DNA from: Eubacterium sp.
GTDB lineage: Bacteria > Bacillota > Clostridia > Oscillospirales > Acutalibacteraceae
DNA: 17,499 nt
Direction: 5' to 3'
Assembly (NCBI GenBank): GCA_015655975.1
Contig: DVEP01000037.1
Location: forward strand, 1-17,499
The notes below the pieces were generated by a model that was not told the DNA's origin, ran no database searches, and saw nothing but the letters and a program-made list of their open reading frames with translations. A program made the translations under genes and the position numbers. How positions within the stretch are numbered: the stretch's first letter is position 1; the number at the start of each line of letters is the position of its first letter. This document shows positions 1 through 6,625 of this stretch, one piece after another.

Positions 1-41
1 AACTGACTCCGCTTGAAAAACGAAATCAGTTTGTTGCTTAA
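1..41 (+). CDS. IS3-family transposase, C-terminal fragment
   Basis: Only the last 12 codons and the stop are inside the window, beginning in the frame that starts at base 3. They read LTPLEKRNQFVA followed by TAA at 39-41. The pattern fits the end of IS3-family OrfB integrases, where an 'LTPxExR' segment follows the last catalytic Glu of the DDE core. The same twelve residues are encoded, with identical bases, at 17494-17459 on the minus strand. The rest of the gene lies outside the window, so activity cannot be judged. Confidence 0.6.
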   Translation, partial: LTPLEKRNQFVA

Positions 42-103
42 AATTTAATTATTCTGCCATCGGTGGCCTTTTTTGTATTGTCTGCACAATTTGGGGCAGT
101 ACA
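1..103 (+). mobile_element. IS3-like insertion sequence, 3' end only
   Basis: The segment holds the last codons of a transposase-like frame (3-41), a short A/T-rich tail and a terminal sequence ending in GGGGCAGTACA. It reappears as an inverted copy at the far right of the window: the first 45 bases match the reverse complement of 17452-17496 exactly, and similarity then continues with scattered differences to the end. TGNACTGCCCC-type termini and a C-terminus of the form LTPxExRNQ are typical of IS3-family elements of Firmicutes (family knowledge). The exact outer end is uncertain (103 or 105), because both copies also share two more bases. A short GCCA/TGGC hairpin followed by T6 at 57-74 may terminate transposase transcription. 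Confidence 0.7.
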
Positions 104-162
104 CAAATGAACTGCCTTTTCTATTACAATTATATTTTTGAAATAAAGTTGTCGTTAAACAA

Positions 163-1134
163 TTACTGTATATATCGAATATCTTCGCCCTCGAATACAA
201 GTATTTTGAAAAGACCTGTAATTCTGGAGGTAATTCTCTGGTCGTACTTTTTTTCAAGTTCGCCGAAATTGTAGTTTGTACTTATGATTGTCGGCTTTTC
301 CGCCAAAGTTCTGGAGTTGACTATATTGTAAAACGACGCGATACTGTATTGGTTTGTAAACTCTGCGCCCAAATCGTCTATAATGAGCAAATCCGCCGAA
401 AGCAACTCGTCGAGTTTATAGCGAGGATTGTCATTTCTGCCGAAATGATTTTCTTCAAGGTCGCCCAAAATATTTTGAGCGCTGCCGTAAATGACATGGT
501 AGCCTCTGTTGATGACAACATTTGCAATTGCAAGACTGATATGAGTTTTGCCGAGTCCTGTTGCGCCCATAAACAACAAGGACGGGCTTTTTTCAGTAAA
601 AGTGATGGCATATTTGTAGCAACTGTTACAAATTTTTTCCATCTTTTCTCTCGGGGAAATGCCGCTGCCGTTTTTTGCGTCGGGATAGCATCCAATCTCA
701 AAACTGCCGAAATTGCACTTATCGAGAGGCGCAACTTCTTTGATTGCATCTCTCTCAATTTGTTTTAAAATCTTGATATGACACTTGCAGAGTTTTCCGT
801 TTATGAACCCTGTATCTCTGCAAAGCGGACAAATGTACTGTTGCTCGAGCGCATTTTTGTCAAAACCGTTTTCGACGAGCAATTTTTCCCTTTCCTGCTG
901 AATTGCCAAACTTTTTTTCGACAATTCCTCTATGTCGGCTTTTTTATTCTTAGATGTAATGATTATTTTCGCAATATTAACGCCGATTTGCGCCAGACGG
1001 TCTTTGTACTCGGAAATTTGGGGAAGTTTTTTTTCTATTTCATTTGTTCTTTCATATAACTCATTTTGTGATTTTTCACGCCTTTGCGCTAAAACATTCA
1101 AGGCTTTTTGATAGTTCTTTGCCGGATATGCCAT
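163..1134 (-). CDS. dnaC: Replicative helicase loader, DnaC/DnaI-like AAA+ ATPase
   Basis: This 323-aa protein should load the replicative helicase onto DNA with the DnaD-type protein encoded just upstream. The first ~95 residues are charged and helical. A zinc-binding cluster follows, with Cys102, Cys105, Cys116 and Cys118, as in the N-terminal domain of DnaI. The AAA+ core has Walker A GATGLGKTH (190-198), Walker B LLIIDD (249-254), a sensor-1 STN (285-287) and Arg300/Arg304 near the usual arginine finger. Length is close to that of DnaI (about 310 aa). The gene lies 14 nt after the stop of the DnaD gene, so they are probably one transcript. IstB transposition helpers share the ATPase core, but the zinc cluster and DnaD neighbour favour a replication role. 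An IS end lies about 60 bp downstream, and no terminator is evident between. Confidence 0.9.
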   Translation of the reverse strand: MAYPAKNYQKALNVLAQRREKSQNELYERTNEIEKKLPQISEYKDRLAQIGVNIAKIIITSKNKKADIEELSKKSLAIQQEREKLLVENGFDKNALEQQYICPLCRDTGFINGKLCKCHIKILKQIERDAIKEVAPLDKCNFGSFEIGCYPDAKNGSGISPREKMEKICNSCYKYAITFTEKSPSLLFMGATGLGKTHISLAIANVVINRGYHVIYGSAQNILGDLEENHFGRNDNPRYKLDELLSADLLIIDDLGAEFTNQYSIASFYNIVNSRTLAEKPTIISTNYNFGELEKKYDQRITSRITGLFKILVFEGEDIRYIQ

Positions 1135-1148
1135 TTATTTCACACTTT

Positions 1149-2204
1149 CTAAAAAATATCTGTATTATTCTTTGCTTTGTCCTTGATTTTGTCAAGGTTG
1201 TATGACGGCGCGCTTTCAATGTGATTTTTTACGCCGTTTTTTGAGCCGTTCTTTTTGCTTTCAAAATTCAACTTGTCCTGTTTGAATTGTTCAGGTGTTT
1301 TAATTCCTTTTTTCAGCCAATTTTCAACTATTGATTTTAAATACTTATACGACGGCTCACTTGCATTTTCGCGTGTTTCGATGCACGCAATTTCAATCAT
1401 TTCATCGTCCAGTTCATGTTGCCAATGCTCGACCGTCTTTGATTGAGAAGAAGTCGGCTTTCTGTAGGAAATGCACAGCCATTCGCAAATGTTTTTCCAC
1501 AAACCGTCTGCTTTTTCAATGGCTTTCAATTTCTTTTCTGCCTCGTCAAGTGTAACGATACCTTCCTCTGCCCAATTCTTCGCCATTTTTGCAATGTAAG
1601 AAACGCCGAGCGCTCTGCCTTTTTCACGCTCCGCTTTGCAGTATGAAAAGATTGTCAGAACAATCTCGGGGTTAAGCCCGTAATAGTTCACCATTTGAAT
1701 AATCGTCGCTATTTCAGACTGTGAAATGGTCCTCGCGAGCGTTTCCTGTGCAGAATTTACCAAAAACTGAAGTTCTTTTGAGTTTCTCAAAATCTCAACA
1801 GCCTCTTTAGGAGTGATGTCGGGAGGCGTCAGGTCTTGCAACTTGTTTTCTTTGACAATAGTTTTTGTTTCTTCAACCGTTTCTGTCTTCTCAACTTTCT
1901 CTTCAAACTTTGCTTTTTTGTGTGCCGTTTGTTTCACGGTTTTTGCGTGTTCTTCGCCGTCAACTGTCGAAATGACGCCTTCTTCAACCCAAAATTCCAT
2001 AATATCTTTTACATCGGACGCCGTGATTCCGAGTTTTTTTGAAATGTCTTCGACCGCACACCTGCCGTCCATAGACAAAAGTATGAGCAACGCTTTGATT
2101 TGATATTCACTTGCCATTTTTATGTATCGCTCGGCTACAATTTTCGGAACATTGAAGATACCGTTTTGCCACACTTCGCCGAACGGAAAAACTTGATATG
2201 TCAT
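1149..2204 (-). CDS. dnaD: DnaD-domain primosome protein
   Basis: This 351-aa protein has the architecture of DnaD/DnaB primosome proteins of low-GC Gram-positives, which remodel DNA and help place the helicase at replication start and restart. Residues ~20-80 look like a winged helix. A Lys/Glu-rich linker covers ~85-125. Two copies of the DnaD/DnaB C-terminal domain follow, each ending in the family's YxxxIxxxWxxxGIxT signature: YIAKMAKNWAEEGIVT (203-218) and YLKSIVENWLKKGIKT (288-303). The tail is Lys/Asn-rich. Two such domains are more typical of DnaB-type primosome proteins than of B. subtilis DnaD, so the precise orthology is open. The start at 2204 has its nearest GGAG 14 nt upstream, which is too far; a short upstream frame overlapping it as ATGA may couple translation. 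Confidence 0.88.
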   Translation of the reverse strand: MTYQVFPFGEVWQNGIFNVPKIVAERYIKMASEYQIKALLILLSMDGRCAVEDISKKLGITASDVKDIMEFWVEEGVISTVDGEEHAKTVKQTAHKKAKFEEKVEKTETVEETKTIVKENKLQDLTPPDITPKEAVEILRNSKELQFLVNSAQETLARTISQSEIATIIQMVNYYGLNPEIVLTIFSYCKAEREKGRALGVSYIAKMAKNWAEEGIVTLDEAEKKLKAIEKADGLWKNICEWLCISYRKPTSSQSKTVEHWQHELDDEMIEIACIETRENASEPSYKYLKSIVENWLKKGIKTPEQFKQDKLNFESKKNGSKNGVKNHIESAPSYNLDKIKDKAKNNTDIF

Positions 2205-2233
2205 CTGATTAAAATTTTCTCCATTTCATTCAT
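2201..2233 (-). CDS. Possible 10-codon leader ORF coupled to dnaD
   Basis: An ATG at 2233 opens a frame reading MNEMEKILIR, whose TGA stop overlaps the dnaD ATG in the four bases ATGA. It begins about 13 nt after the predicted transcription start and has only a weak purine-rich ribosome site. Because dnaD lacks a well-spaced ribosome site of its own, re-initiation after this peptide is a plausible way to start DnaD. No homology evidence is possible at this length, so it may be chance. Confidence 0.3.
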   Translation of the reverse strand: MNEMEKILIR

Positions 2234-2252
2234 CGCTTACTTTCTCACTATA

Positions 2253-2281
2253 ATATTATCAAAAATACACGGTTTTGTAAA
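2253..2281 (-). promoter_or_regulatory. Promoter of the dnaD-dnaC operon
   Basis: On the minus strand TTTACA (2281-2276) is followed after 17 bp by TAATAT (2258-2253), preceded by TGA as in an extended -10. Transcription should start near 2246, giving a leader of about 40 nt to dnaD. Confidence 0.6.
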
Positions 2282-2331
2282 TGGATAGTTTCAAAAATCA
2301 CACCATTACATTTTTTACCGCAATTCCACAT

Positions 2332-2362
2332 AAAAAAACCGACACGGCAAATGTCGTGTCGG
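2332..2362 (-). terminator. Intrinsic terminator of the VanZ operon
   Basis: The minus strand has an 8-bp stem CCGACACG/CGTGTCGG (arms 2362-2355 and 2346-2339) with an 8-nt loop, followed at once by seven T (2338-2332). It lies about 85 nt after the VanZ gene and upstream of the dnaD promoter. A smaller hairpin, AAATCTC/GAGATTT (2402-2418), lies between it and the gene end. Confidence 0.85.
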
Positions 2363-2445
2363 AAATGTTCAATCAACCTGTTATACTTATCTTCCTATAA
2401 TAAATCTCGCAGAGATTTTAATGTCAAATATTTTACAAATTACAG

Positions 2446-3846
2446 TTACGAAAGTGCGGGAACCAATATTTCTGTTTTTTCATCGTTTCCGTCTGATGAT
2501 ATAACAGCACCAAATTGATAAACAGGTTGATAATATGATTTTGAGTCTGCTAAATAGATTATACTGCAATTTTCGATTTCAATATCGCAATCTTTTGGTA
2601 ATTCGGCATCAATATTGAACTTACCGTTTTGTATTCGTTGCAACGCTTCAATTTCACTCTTGCCAAATTCCTTTGAACAACATTGAAGAGATAAAATATG
2701 ACTGTCGATTTCGCCCAATTCTTCATTCGGGAACATTGTACAATAAAGCGTACCGTTATATAAAATTCCGTCACTGACCGTATTCACATAAAATTCATAG
2801 TTTGAATTTTCGTTCACTTTAAAAACTGAATTTTCAGGCAATACAACAGAAAATTTTTTTAAAGCTTCACGCACTTGTTTCTCAGAATAACTTGTATCGG
2901 GTTTTACAGAATCAATTTGAAAATAGTCTTCATTCTGAAAATTATATGAACCATTATCCAAATTCATTAAAAAATGAAATTTTGCATTTTTTGAATTTAC
3001 CATATACATATTATTTTCGTCTGTAAATTCGGTATTTGTATCAATTTCCTCATTTACTGTGTCAAAAAATCTTTCTGCTGACTCAAACGCTTTTTCTTTT
3101 GTTTCAGACTTTGGTTGATAAATAAATGCAGATGTATCATCAAGCGGCGTATAGTTTACCGATACATTTATTTCATCCATATCTTTACTGTTATAGTACG
3201 ATACAAATAAATTGCCGTAAGGTTTTGCACAATAATATATACCTAACCCTGCAAAAATCAGTATCGGTATCAAAAACGGCACAAAATACGCTCCTGCTTT
3301 TGAATAGTTTTTTCTGTGCAAATGTCTCAAAATTTGTAAAAAACAATATCCCAAAACAACACCAAGTGTGTTATTCAGAATATCATCGCACTCAAAAACG
3401 CCTATCTTCATAACATATTGTAAGGTTTCAACAGATACGGCAAACAACAATCCGATTGACAACGCAACTAAAAATTTGTTTAATTTTTCACTCCAAAACG
3501 GCAATAAAAAACCGAGAGGAATAAACAACAATATATTTAAAATAATATTGCGCCAACCTTGTATTGAGCAGGAATACCATGCCAAACGGTAACTTGAGAA
3601 CAACGATTGCACATCGCCTATATAGTTTGTTCTATTTAAAAACACGGCACAAAAAACAATACAAAGATAAATACAACTGACTATAAGGATTAGAATATTT
3701 TTTTTGCTTAATTTCTTTTCCCCGTGCATTATTTTTTTGTAAACAATAAAATATGAAAATGCAACTAAGCACATAAATATTGCACAAAAAACAAATGCAA
3801 ATATAATATACTGTTTAAGCAAATCCAAAATATAGCCGAATTTCAT
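2446..3846 (-). CDS. VanZ-domain membrane protein with large C-terminal outer domain
   Basis: This is a 466-aa membrane protein. About six hydrophobic segments are seen at roughly 12-37, 50-70, 97-116, 124-145, 158-175 and 188-206. The VanZ family pattern is clear: NIILNILLFIPLGFLLP (100-116), a Glu-Thr-Leu-Gln segment at 140-143, and DDILNNTLGVVLGY (154-167). The remaining ~260 residues are soluble, acidic and presumably outside the cell. Their end has a YYQPVYQF motif near 438-445 that loosely recalls PepSY/YpeB- or YycI-like domains (weak resemblance, inference). VanZ proteins are linked to low-level teicoplanin resistance, but most homologues have no proven function. The gene starts one base after the stop of the 140-aa membrane gene, and its AGGAG lies inside that gene, so the two are translationally coupled. 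Low GC and a shift to plain AT-rich codons relative to glyS or uraA are apparent by eye. Confidence 0.8.
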   Translation of the reverse strand: MKFGYILDLLKQYIIFAFVFCAIFMCLVAFSYFIVYKKIMHGEKKLSKKNILILIVSCIYLCIVFCAVFLNRTNYIGDVQSLFSSYRLAWYSCSIQGWRNIILNILLFIPLGFLLPFWSEKLNKFLVALSIGLLFAVSVETLQYVMKIGVFECDDILNNTLGVVLGYCFLQILRHLHRKNYSKAGAYFVPFLIPILIFAGLGIYYCAKPYGNLFVSYYNSKDMDEINVSVNYTPLDDTSAFIYQPKSETKEKAFESAERFFDTVNEEIDTNTEFTDENNMYMVNSKNAKFHFLMNLDNGSYNFQNEDYFQIDSVKPDTSYSEKQVREALKKFSVVLPENSVFKVNENSNYEFYVNTVSDGILYNGTLYCTMFPNEELGEIDSHILSLQCCSKEFGKSEIEALQRIQNGKFNIDAELPKDCDIEIENCSIIYLADSKSYYQPVYQFGAVISSDGNDEKTEILVPALS

Positions 3847-3847
3847 T

Positions 3848-4270
3848 TTATTTGTGCTCCTTATAAATCAGTTTTCTTACACCGTCGCCCGCAAAAAACG
3901 GTAAAACAGGCAAAACAACCGAAAGTACGGCAACCGTAATATTGACTGCTTTTATCTCGCTGTGAAAAAGTACAAGCGTCATGTTGCTGAAACCAATTAA
4001 ATAATTCAAATCGGAATTATCGCTTTTGACTGCATATTTCCAAACAACACAAAACAGCAACTGAACGGCAAAAAGCATAATTCCCCACTTAATTTTTTTC
4101 ACACCGTCAATATATCCTGTTATGAAATTGAACAGACACATAAATGCAACAAAGCAAATCATCCACCCTATTGACACAGGGATTAATTCAAAAAACGGTA
4201 AAATGATATATATTGAAAATGCCGCCCAATACGCTGCAAACGGTTTAAAATTGCTGAAAAATACAGACAT
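3848..4270 (-). CDS. Small four-helix membrane protein of unknown function
   Basis: I do not recognise this family. Starting at the ATG at 4270 the protein has 140 residues beginning MSVFFSNF. This ATG has GGAG eight bases upstream; an ATG six bases earlier (4276) would leave only two, and the longest frame would begin at 4336, close to the predicted transcription start. About four hydrophobic stretches alternate with short charged loops, and the protein ends in a basic tail. It is the first gene of an operon with the VanZ-domain gene, which begins one base after its stop, so the two products may act together in the membrane. No catalytic motif or signal peptide is visible. Confidence 0.65.
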   Translation of the reverse strand: MSVFFSNFKPFAAYWAAFSIYIILPFFELIPVSIGWMICFVAFMCLFNFITGYIDGVKKIKWGIMLFAVQLLFCVVWKYAVKSDNSDLNYLIGFSNMTLVLFHSEIKAVNITVAVLSVVLPVLPFFAGDGVRKLIYKEHK

Positions 4271-4350
4271 ACACATCTCTCCGTTCACTTTACCTTGATA
4301 ATAAAGATAATAAAAATATTTTTTATTATTCGGCACACTTTTCCAACTTC

Positions 4351-4379
4351 AATATAGCATACAAATTTTTAAATGTCAA
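4351..4379 (-). promoter_or_regulatory. Promoter of the VanZ membrane operon
   Basis: On the minus strand a perfect TTGACA (4379-4374) is separated by 17 bp from TATATT (4356-4351), preceded by TGC (extended -10). The start should lie near 4344, leaving a leader of about 75 nt. The tRNA promoter diverges about 80 bp away. Confidence 0.75.
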
Positions 4380-4461
4380 TCTGTCAAAAGCTCGTTTGCA
4401 TTTACATTTACTTACGAAAAACTTGAAATCACATAAAAAATGCCTGAGTAAAATTTTCGTC

Positions 4462-4490
4462 TTGACAAATTTCAAAAATTTGTATATAAT
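4462..4490 (+). promoter_or_regulatory. tRNA-Gly promoter
   Basis: Perfect sigma-A consensus: TTGACA (4462-4467), a 17-bp spacer and TATAAT (4485-4490). The predicted start is about 6 nt before the mature tRNA, as expected for a strong stable-RNA promoter. Confidence 0.9.
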
Positions 4491-4502
4491 ACTCTCACAG
4501 AT

Positions 4503-4578
4503 GCGGATGTAGCTCATCTGGTAGAGCGCCACCTTGCCAAGGTGGAGGTAGCGGGTTCGAGCCCCGTCATCCGCTCCA
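4503..4578 (+). tRNA. tRNA-Gly, anticodon GCC
   Basis: A complete cloverleaf can be drawn. The acceptor stem pairs GCGGATG (4503-4509) with CATCCGC (4568-4574), followed by a T discriminator and an encoded CCA (4576-4578). The anticodon arm CCACC/GGTGG encloses TTGCCAA, placing GCC as the anticodon, which reads GGC and GGU. The T arm has GGTTCGAG. It stands alone, with its own promoter and terminator. The glycyl-tRNA synthetase that would charge it is encoded about 7 kb away in the same window. Confidence 0.97.
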
Positions 4579-4583
4579 GCAAG

Positions 4584-4607
4584 GCCTGTCGTTTGACAGG
4601 CTTTTTT
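4584..4607 (+). terminator. Terminator of tRNA-Gly
   Basis: A 7-bp stem GCCTGTC/GACAGGC (4584-4590, 4595-4601) with loop GTTT is followed by six T. It begins five bases after the encoded CCA. Confidence 0.9.
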
Positions 4608-4633
4608 ATTTACAAACTTATATTTAGTAATTT

Positions 4634-4661
4634 TTGACATTTTAATTTATATACATATATA
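4634..4661 (+). promoter_or_regulatory. Promoter overlapping the start of the 4663 gene
   Basis: TTGACA (4634-4639) is followed after 16 bp by TATATA (4656-4661). The predicted transcription start is near 4668, just downstream of the only nearby ATG (4663). No other good promoter is seen between the tRNA terminator and the gene, so promoter and annotated start conflict. Confidence 0.5.
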
Positions 4662-4662
4662 G

Positions 4663-6300
4663 ATGAAGGGCGGTGGTCTTACGGCAAAATACAACTATTT
4701 TGAGGACAGATACGAAGACCCTTCTTTTTTTGAAAAAATTTGGCTCAAGATTAAAAATCTGTTCGGACTTATTGTTGAATGGTTTTTGAATATTGACTTC
4801 AATATTTCCGAAATAGAATTGCCTAAAATGATAAAAGGCAAGAACGGAGAAAAAATCAAAATCGCATTACCGAGCGCAAAAAACATTTCTGCAAAAACAG
4901 TTACAAACTTCGTACTTTGGTCGGTTTGCGTTGTGTTTTTCCTTATCGTTTGCATTTCTTTTTCCTCTGCCATTTCAAAAGACGGGAAAAAGGATGAATA
5001 TTTTGAAACGAACAGCGCAAAAGTTTGCAGTCAATATCTGGCAAAATACGGTCAGTGCAATATTTTGGACGCTTCAAACGACACCTATGACCTATATTCA
5101 ATGTCGGGCATCTGTTTTCTGCGACGAATGGATTTTAACAACGATAAAAGCGATGAATTACTGATTTCCTATATGAGCGGCGGAGAATATTTTGCAGAAG
5201 TCTGGGGTACAAACAAGAAAAAAGAGTTCGCAAGACTTTACTCGGGCAAACTCAACAAAAGCCAAAAAGCAGAAGACGGCAGATGGATTACAATCTTTAA
5301 CAACGGCTCAAAATATTACATAGGCGAGCACTCCGAAAACAACTCGGAAATCAAGTTTTTTAAACTTTCGTCGGGCGAATTCAAAGAGGTTGACGGCGCA
5401 GAATACGATTCAGACAAAAAGATTTACAAACGCCGCGCTTTAGATATTACCGAAGATTTGGAGTTCATCAAACTTACCTATATCACAAAACGGCAGGCTG
5501 AAAACATTTACGATTTCTGTACAGAGGCGCTCGGACATATCAACTCGCTGAAAAACGAAAACTCGGCAAATGCCGTACCTGAAAAAACTGAGCTTGAAAT
5601 GAGAAACGCCGCGTATTCGGAAATCATAGACAATTACAGCGCAAAATACGGAAAAGCCGATTTGACAAAAGAGAAAAACAAGTTTTTTGTTACGGGACTC
5701 GGTGTTGTCAAACTTATTGACTTTGACAACGACAAAACCGAAGAACTCTTGCTTGTATATGAACGCGACGAAAAAGTTGTAGTAAACAACTACGGAGAAT
5801 ACACCACGAAAACCGAGCGCAAATACTATATGGAAGTTTTTGCGTGGAACGGAACAACTGCGACAAGAGTTTTCCAAAGCGACGGTCTTGTAACGCCGAT
5901 TGAAAACGACAAGCAGAAATTTGTTTTGCTCGAAAAGGACGGGGAAAAAACAAATATATGCACCGTCATTAACAAAATTGACGAGGAAAAGTACGACTCA
6001 GGTACATATATTGCCCGCAGAAATGTCTATGAAAACGGCAAATTTTCAACTGTGTACGATGCAAAAGTCGTCTCAAACTACGGCTACAAAACATACTATT
6101 TGAACGGCGAACGAATTTACGGCAAAAGCGAATTTTCCAAAAAAGGCTACGAAATACCGTATTTTTACAATTCCGACAAAATAGCCGACAACAACTTTGA
6201 AACGATTTATTTACAAACAGGCGAAAAAAATTACTCCGAACTTAACAACACCGTTTCAGAAACGGAAAACACAATTAAAAAAATTGCGGAAAAATCGTAA
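4663..6300 (+). CDS. Membrane-anchored protein with duplicated Asp-rich (calcium-type) domain
   Basis: The protein (545 aa if started at 4663) has a cytoplasmic N-terminus of ~80 residues, one membrane helix (about 82-103) and a large C-terminal part likely outside the cell. Two similar segments occur at about 125-200 and 325-410. Each has a YxAKYG-like beginning, then a DxxNDKxxELL loop (DFNNDKSDELL at 157-167, DFDNDKTEELL at 353-363), then an (AE)V-W/F stretch. Such DxDxDxxxE loops resemble the Ca-binding FG-GAP/VCBS-like repeats of Clostridia surface proteins (inference). No enzyme motif is visible. The start is doubtful: the ATG has no ribosome site before it and lies inside or beside the promoter, while a GGGCGGTGG sequence lies just after it. 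It is a single gene closed by its own terminator. I do not recognise a named family. Confidence 0.75.
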   Translation: MKGGGLTAKYNYFEDRYEDPSFFEKIWLKIKNLFGLIVEWFLNIDFNISEIELPKMIKGKNGEKIKIALPSAKNISAKTVTNFVLWSVCVVFFLIVCISFSSAISKDGKKDEYFETNSAKVCSQYLAKYGQCNILDASNDTYDLYSMSGICFLRRMDFNNDKSDELLISYMSGGEYFAEVWGTNKKKEFARLYSGKLNKSQKAEDGRWITIFNNGSKYYIGEHSENNSEIKFFKLSSGEFKEVDGAEYDSDKKIYKRRALDITEDLEFIKLTYITKRQAENIYDFCTEALGHINSLKNENSANAVPEKTELEMRNAAYSEIIDNYSAKYGKADLTKEKNKFFVTGLGVVKLIDFDNDKTEELLLVYERDEKVVVNNYGEYTTKTERKYYMEVFAWNGTTATRVFQSDGLVTPIENDKQKFVLLEKDGEKTNICTVINKIDEEKYDSGTYIARRNVYENGKFSTVYDAKVVSNYGYKTYYLNGERIYGKSEFSKKGYEIPYFYNSDKIADNNFETIYLQTGEKNYSELNNTVSETENTIKKIAEKS

Positions 6301-6359
6301 AACGAAGAAAAAGTAAAATTCACTTATGGGTTAATAATATAATTTCTCAACTTCAAACA

Positions 6360-6394
6360 AACGCAGGGCAAAGTATTTGTCCTGCGTTTTATTT
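6360..6394 (+). terminator. Terminator after the 4663 gene
   Basis: AACGCAGG (6360-6367) pairs with CCTGCGTT (6381-6388). The stem continues inward through a G-T pair and CAAA/TTTG around a GTA loop, and is followed by a T-rich tail. Confidence 0.85.
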
Positions 6395-6420
6395 TAATTT
6401 CCAAACACTAAAAGATGAAT

Positions 6421-6450
6421 ATTTATCAAAATCTGTCAAATTCAGTCAAA
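6421..6450 (-). repeat. Three tandem 10-bp repeats, candidate DeoR-type operator
   Basis: Read on the minus strand, the block is three consecutive 10-mers: TTTGACTGAA, TTTGACAGAT and TTTGATAAAT. It lies 25 bp upstream of the -35 of the HAD phosphatase promoter. Fifteen of its bases (6435-6449) recur exactly, in the other orientation, over the promoter of the DeoR-family regulator at 8483-8497. Tandem direct repeats on one helical face resemble operators of DeoR-family proteins such as IolR and AgaR (family knowledge). Confidence 0.5.
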
Positions 6451-6475
6451 ACTCTCACGCGATTTGCAAAACCAC

Positions 6476-6504
6476 TTGACCAAACAGAAATAATACTGTA
6501 AGAT
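6476..6504 (+). promoter_or_regulatory. Promoter of the HAD phosphatase gene
   Basis: TTGACC (6476-6481) and TAAGAT (6499-6504) are 17 bp apart. The -10 overlaps the ATG at 6503, so that ATG cannot be the translation start. Transcription should begin near 6511 and leave a leader of about 115 nt. Confidence 0.6.
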
Positions 6505-6534
6505 GAGTATAAAAGAAAATCCGTTTCAAAAAAA

Positions 6535-6601
6535 TTTTGTATTAAGCACATTAAAAATTCATTTTTTTATATTTGTATTTGTACTTTGCTTCAATACAAA
6601 T
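6535..6601 (+). promoter_or_regulatory. Leader of the HAD gene with alternative stem choices
   Basis: ATTTGTATT (6571-6579) can pair perfectly with AATACAAAT (6593-6601) around a 13-nt loop. An earlier copy of TTTGTATT (6535-6542) could pair with the same 3' arm, so two mutually exclusive stems are possible. The hairpin ends 11 nt before the ribosome site at 6613-6617. Function is unknown. Confidence 0.3.
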
Positions 6602-6625
6602 CAAGTTTCAAAAGAGGTCGGCAAT

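Noticed and set aside
45..257. 70-residue minus-strand frame crossing the left IS end
   Set aside because: It runs from the dnaC 3' end through the IS terminus, has no ribosome site and no recognisable composition.
4326..4640. 104-residue minus-strand frame across the tRNA, containing an ADDGARTRYLHLGK-like string
   Set aside because: It is the antisense translation of tRNA-Gly, a well-known false protein in databases, and has no ribosome site.
6503..6625. N-terminal extension of the HAD phosphatase
   Set aside because: The ATG at 6503 lies in the predicted -10 and has no ribosome site, whereas the ATG at 6626 has AGAGG at good distance and begins directly before the DIDGTL domain.
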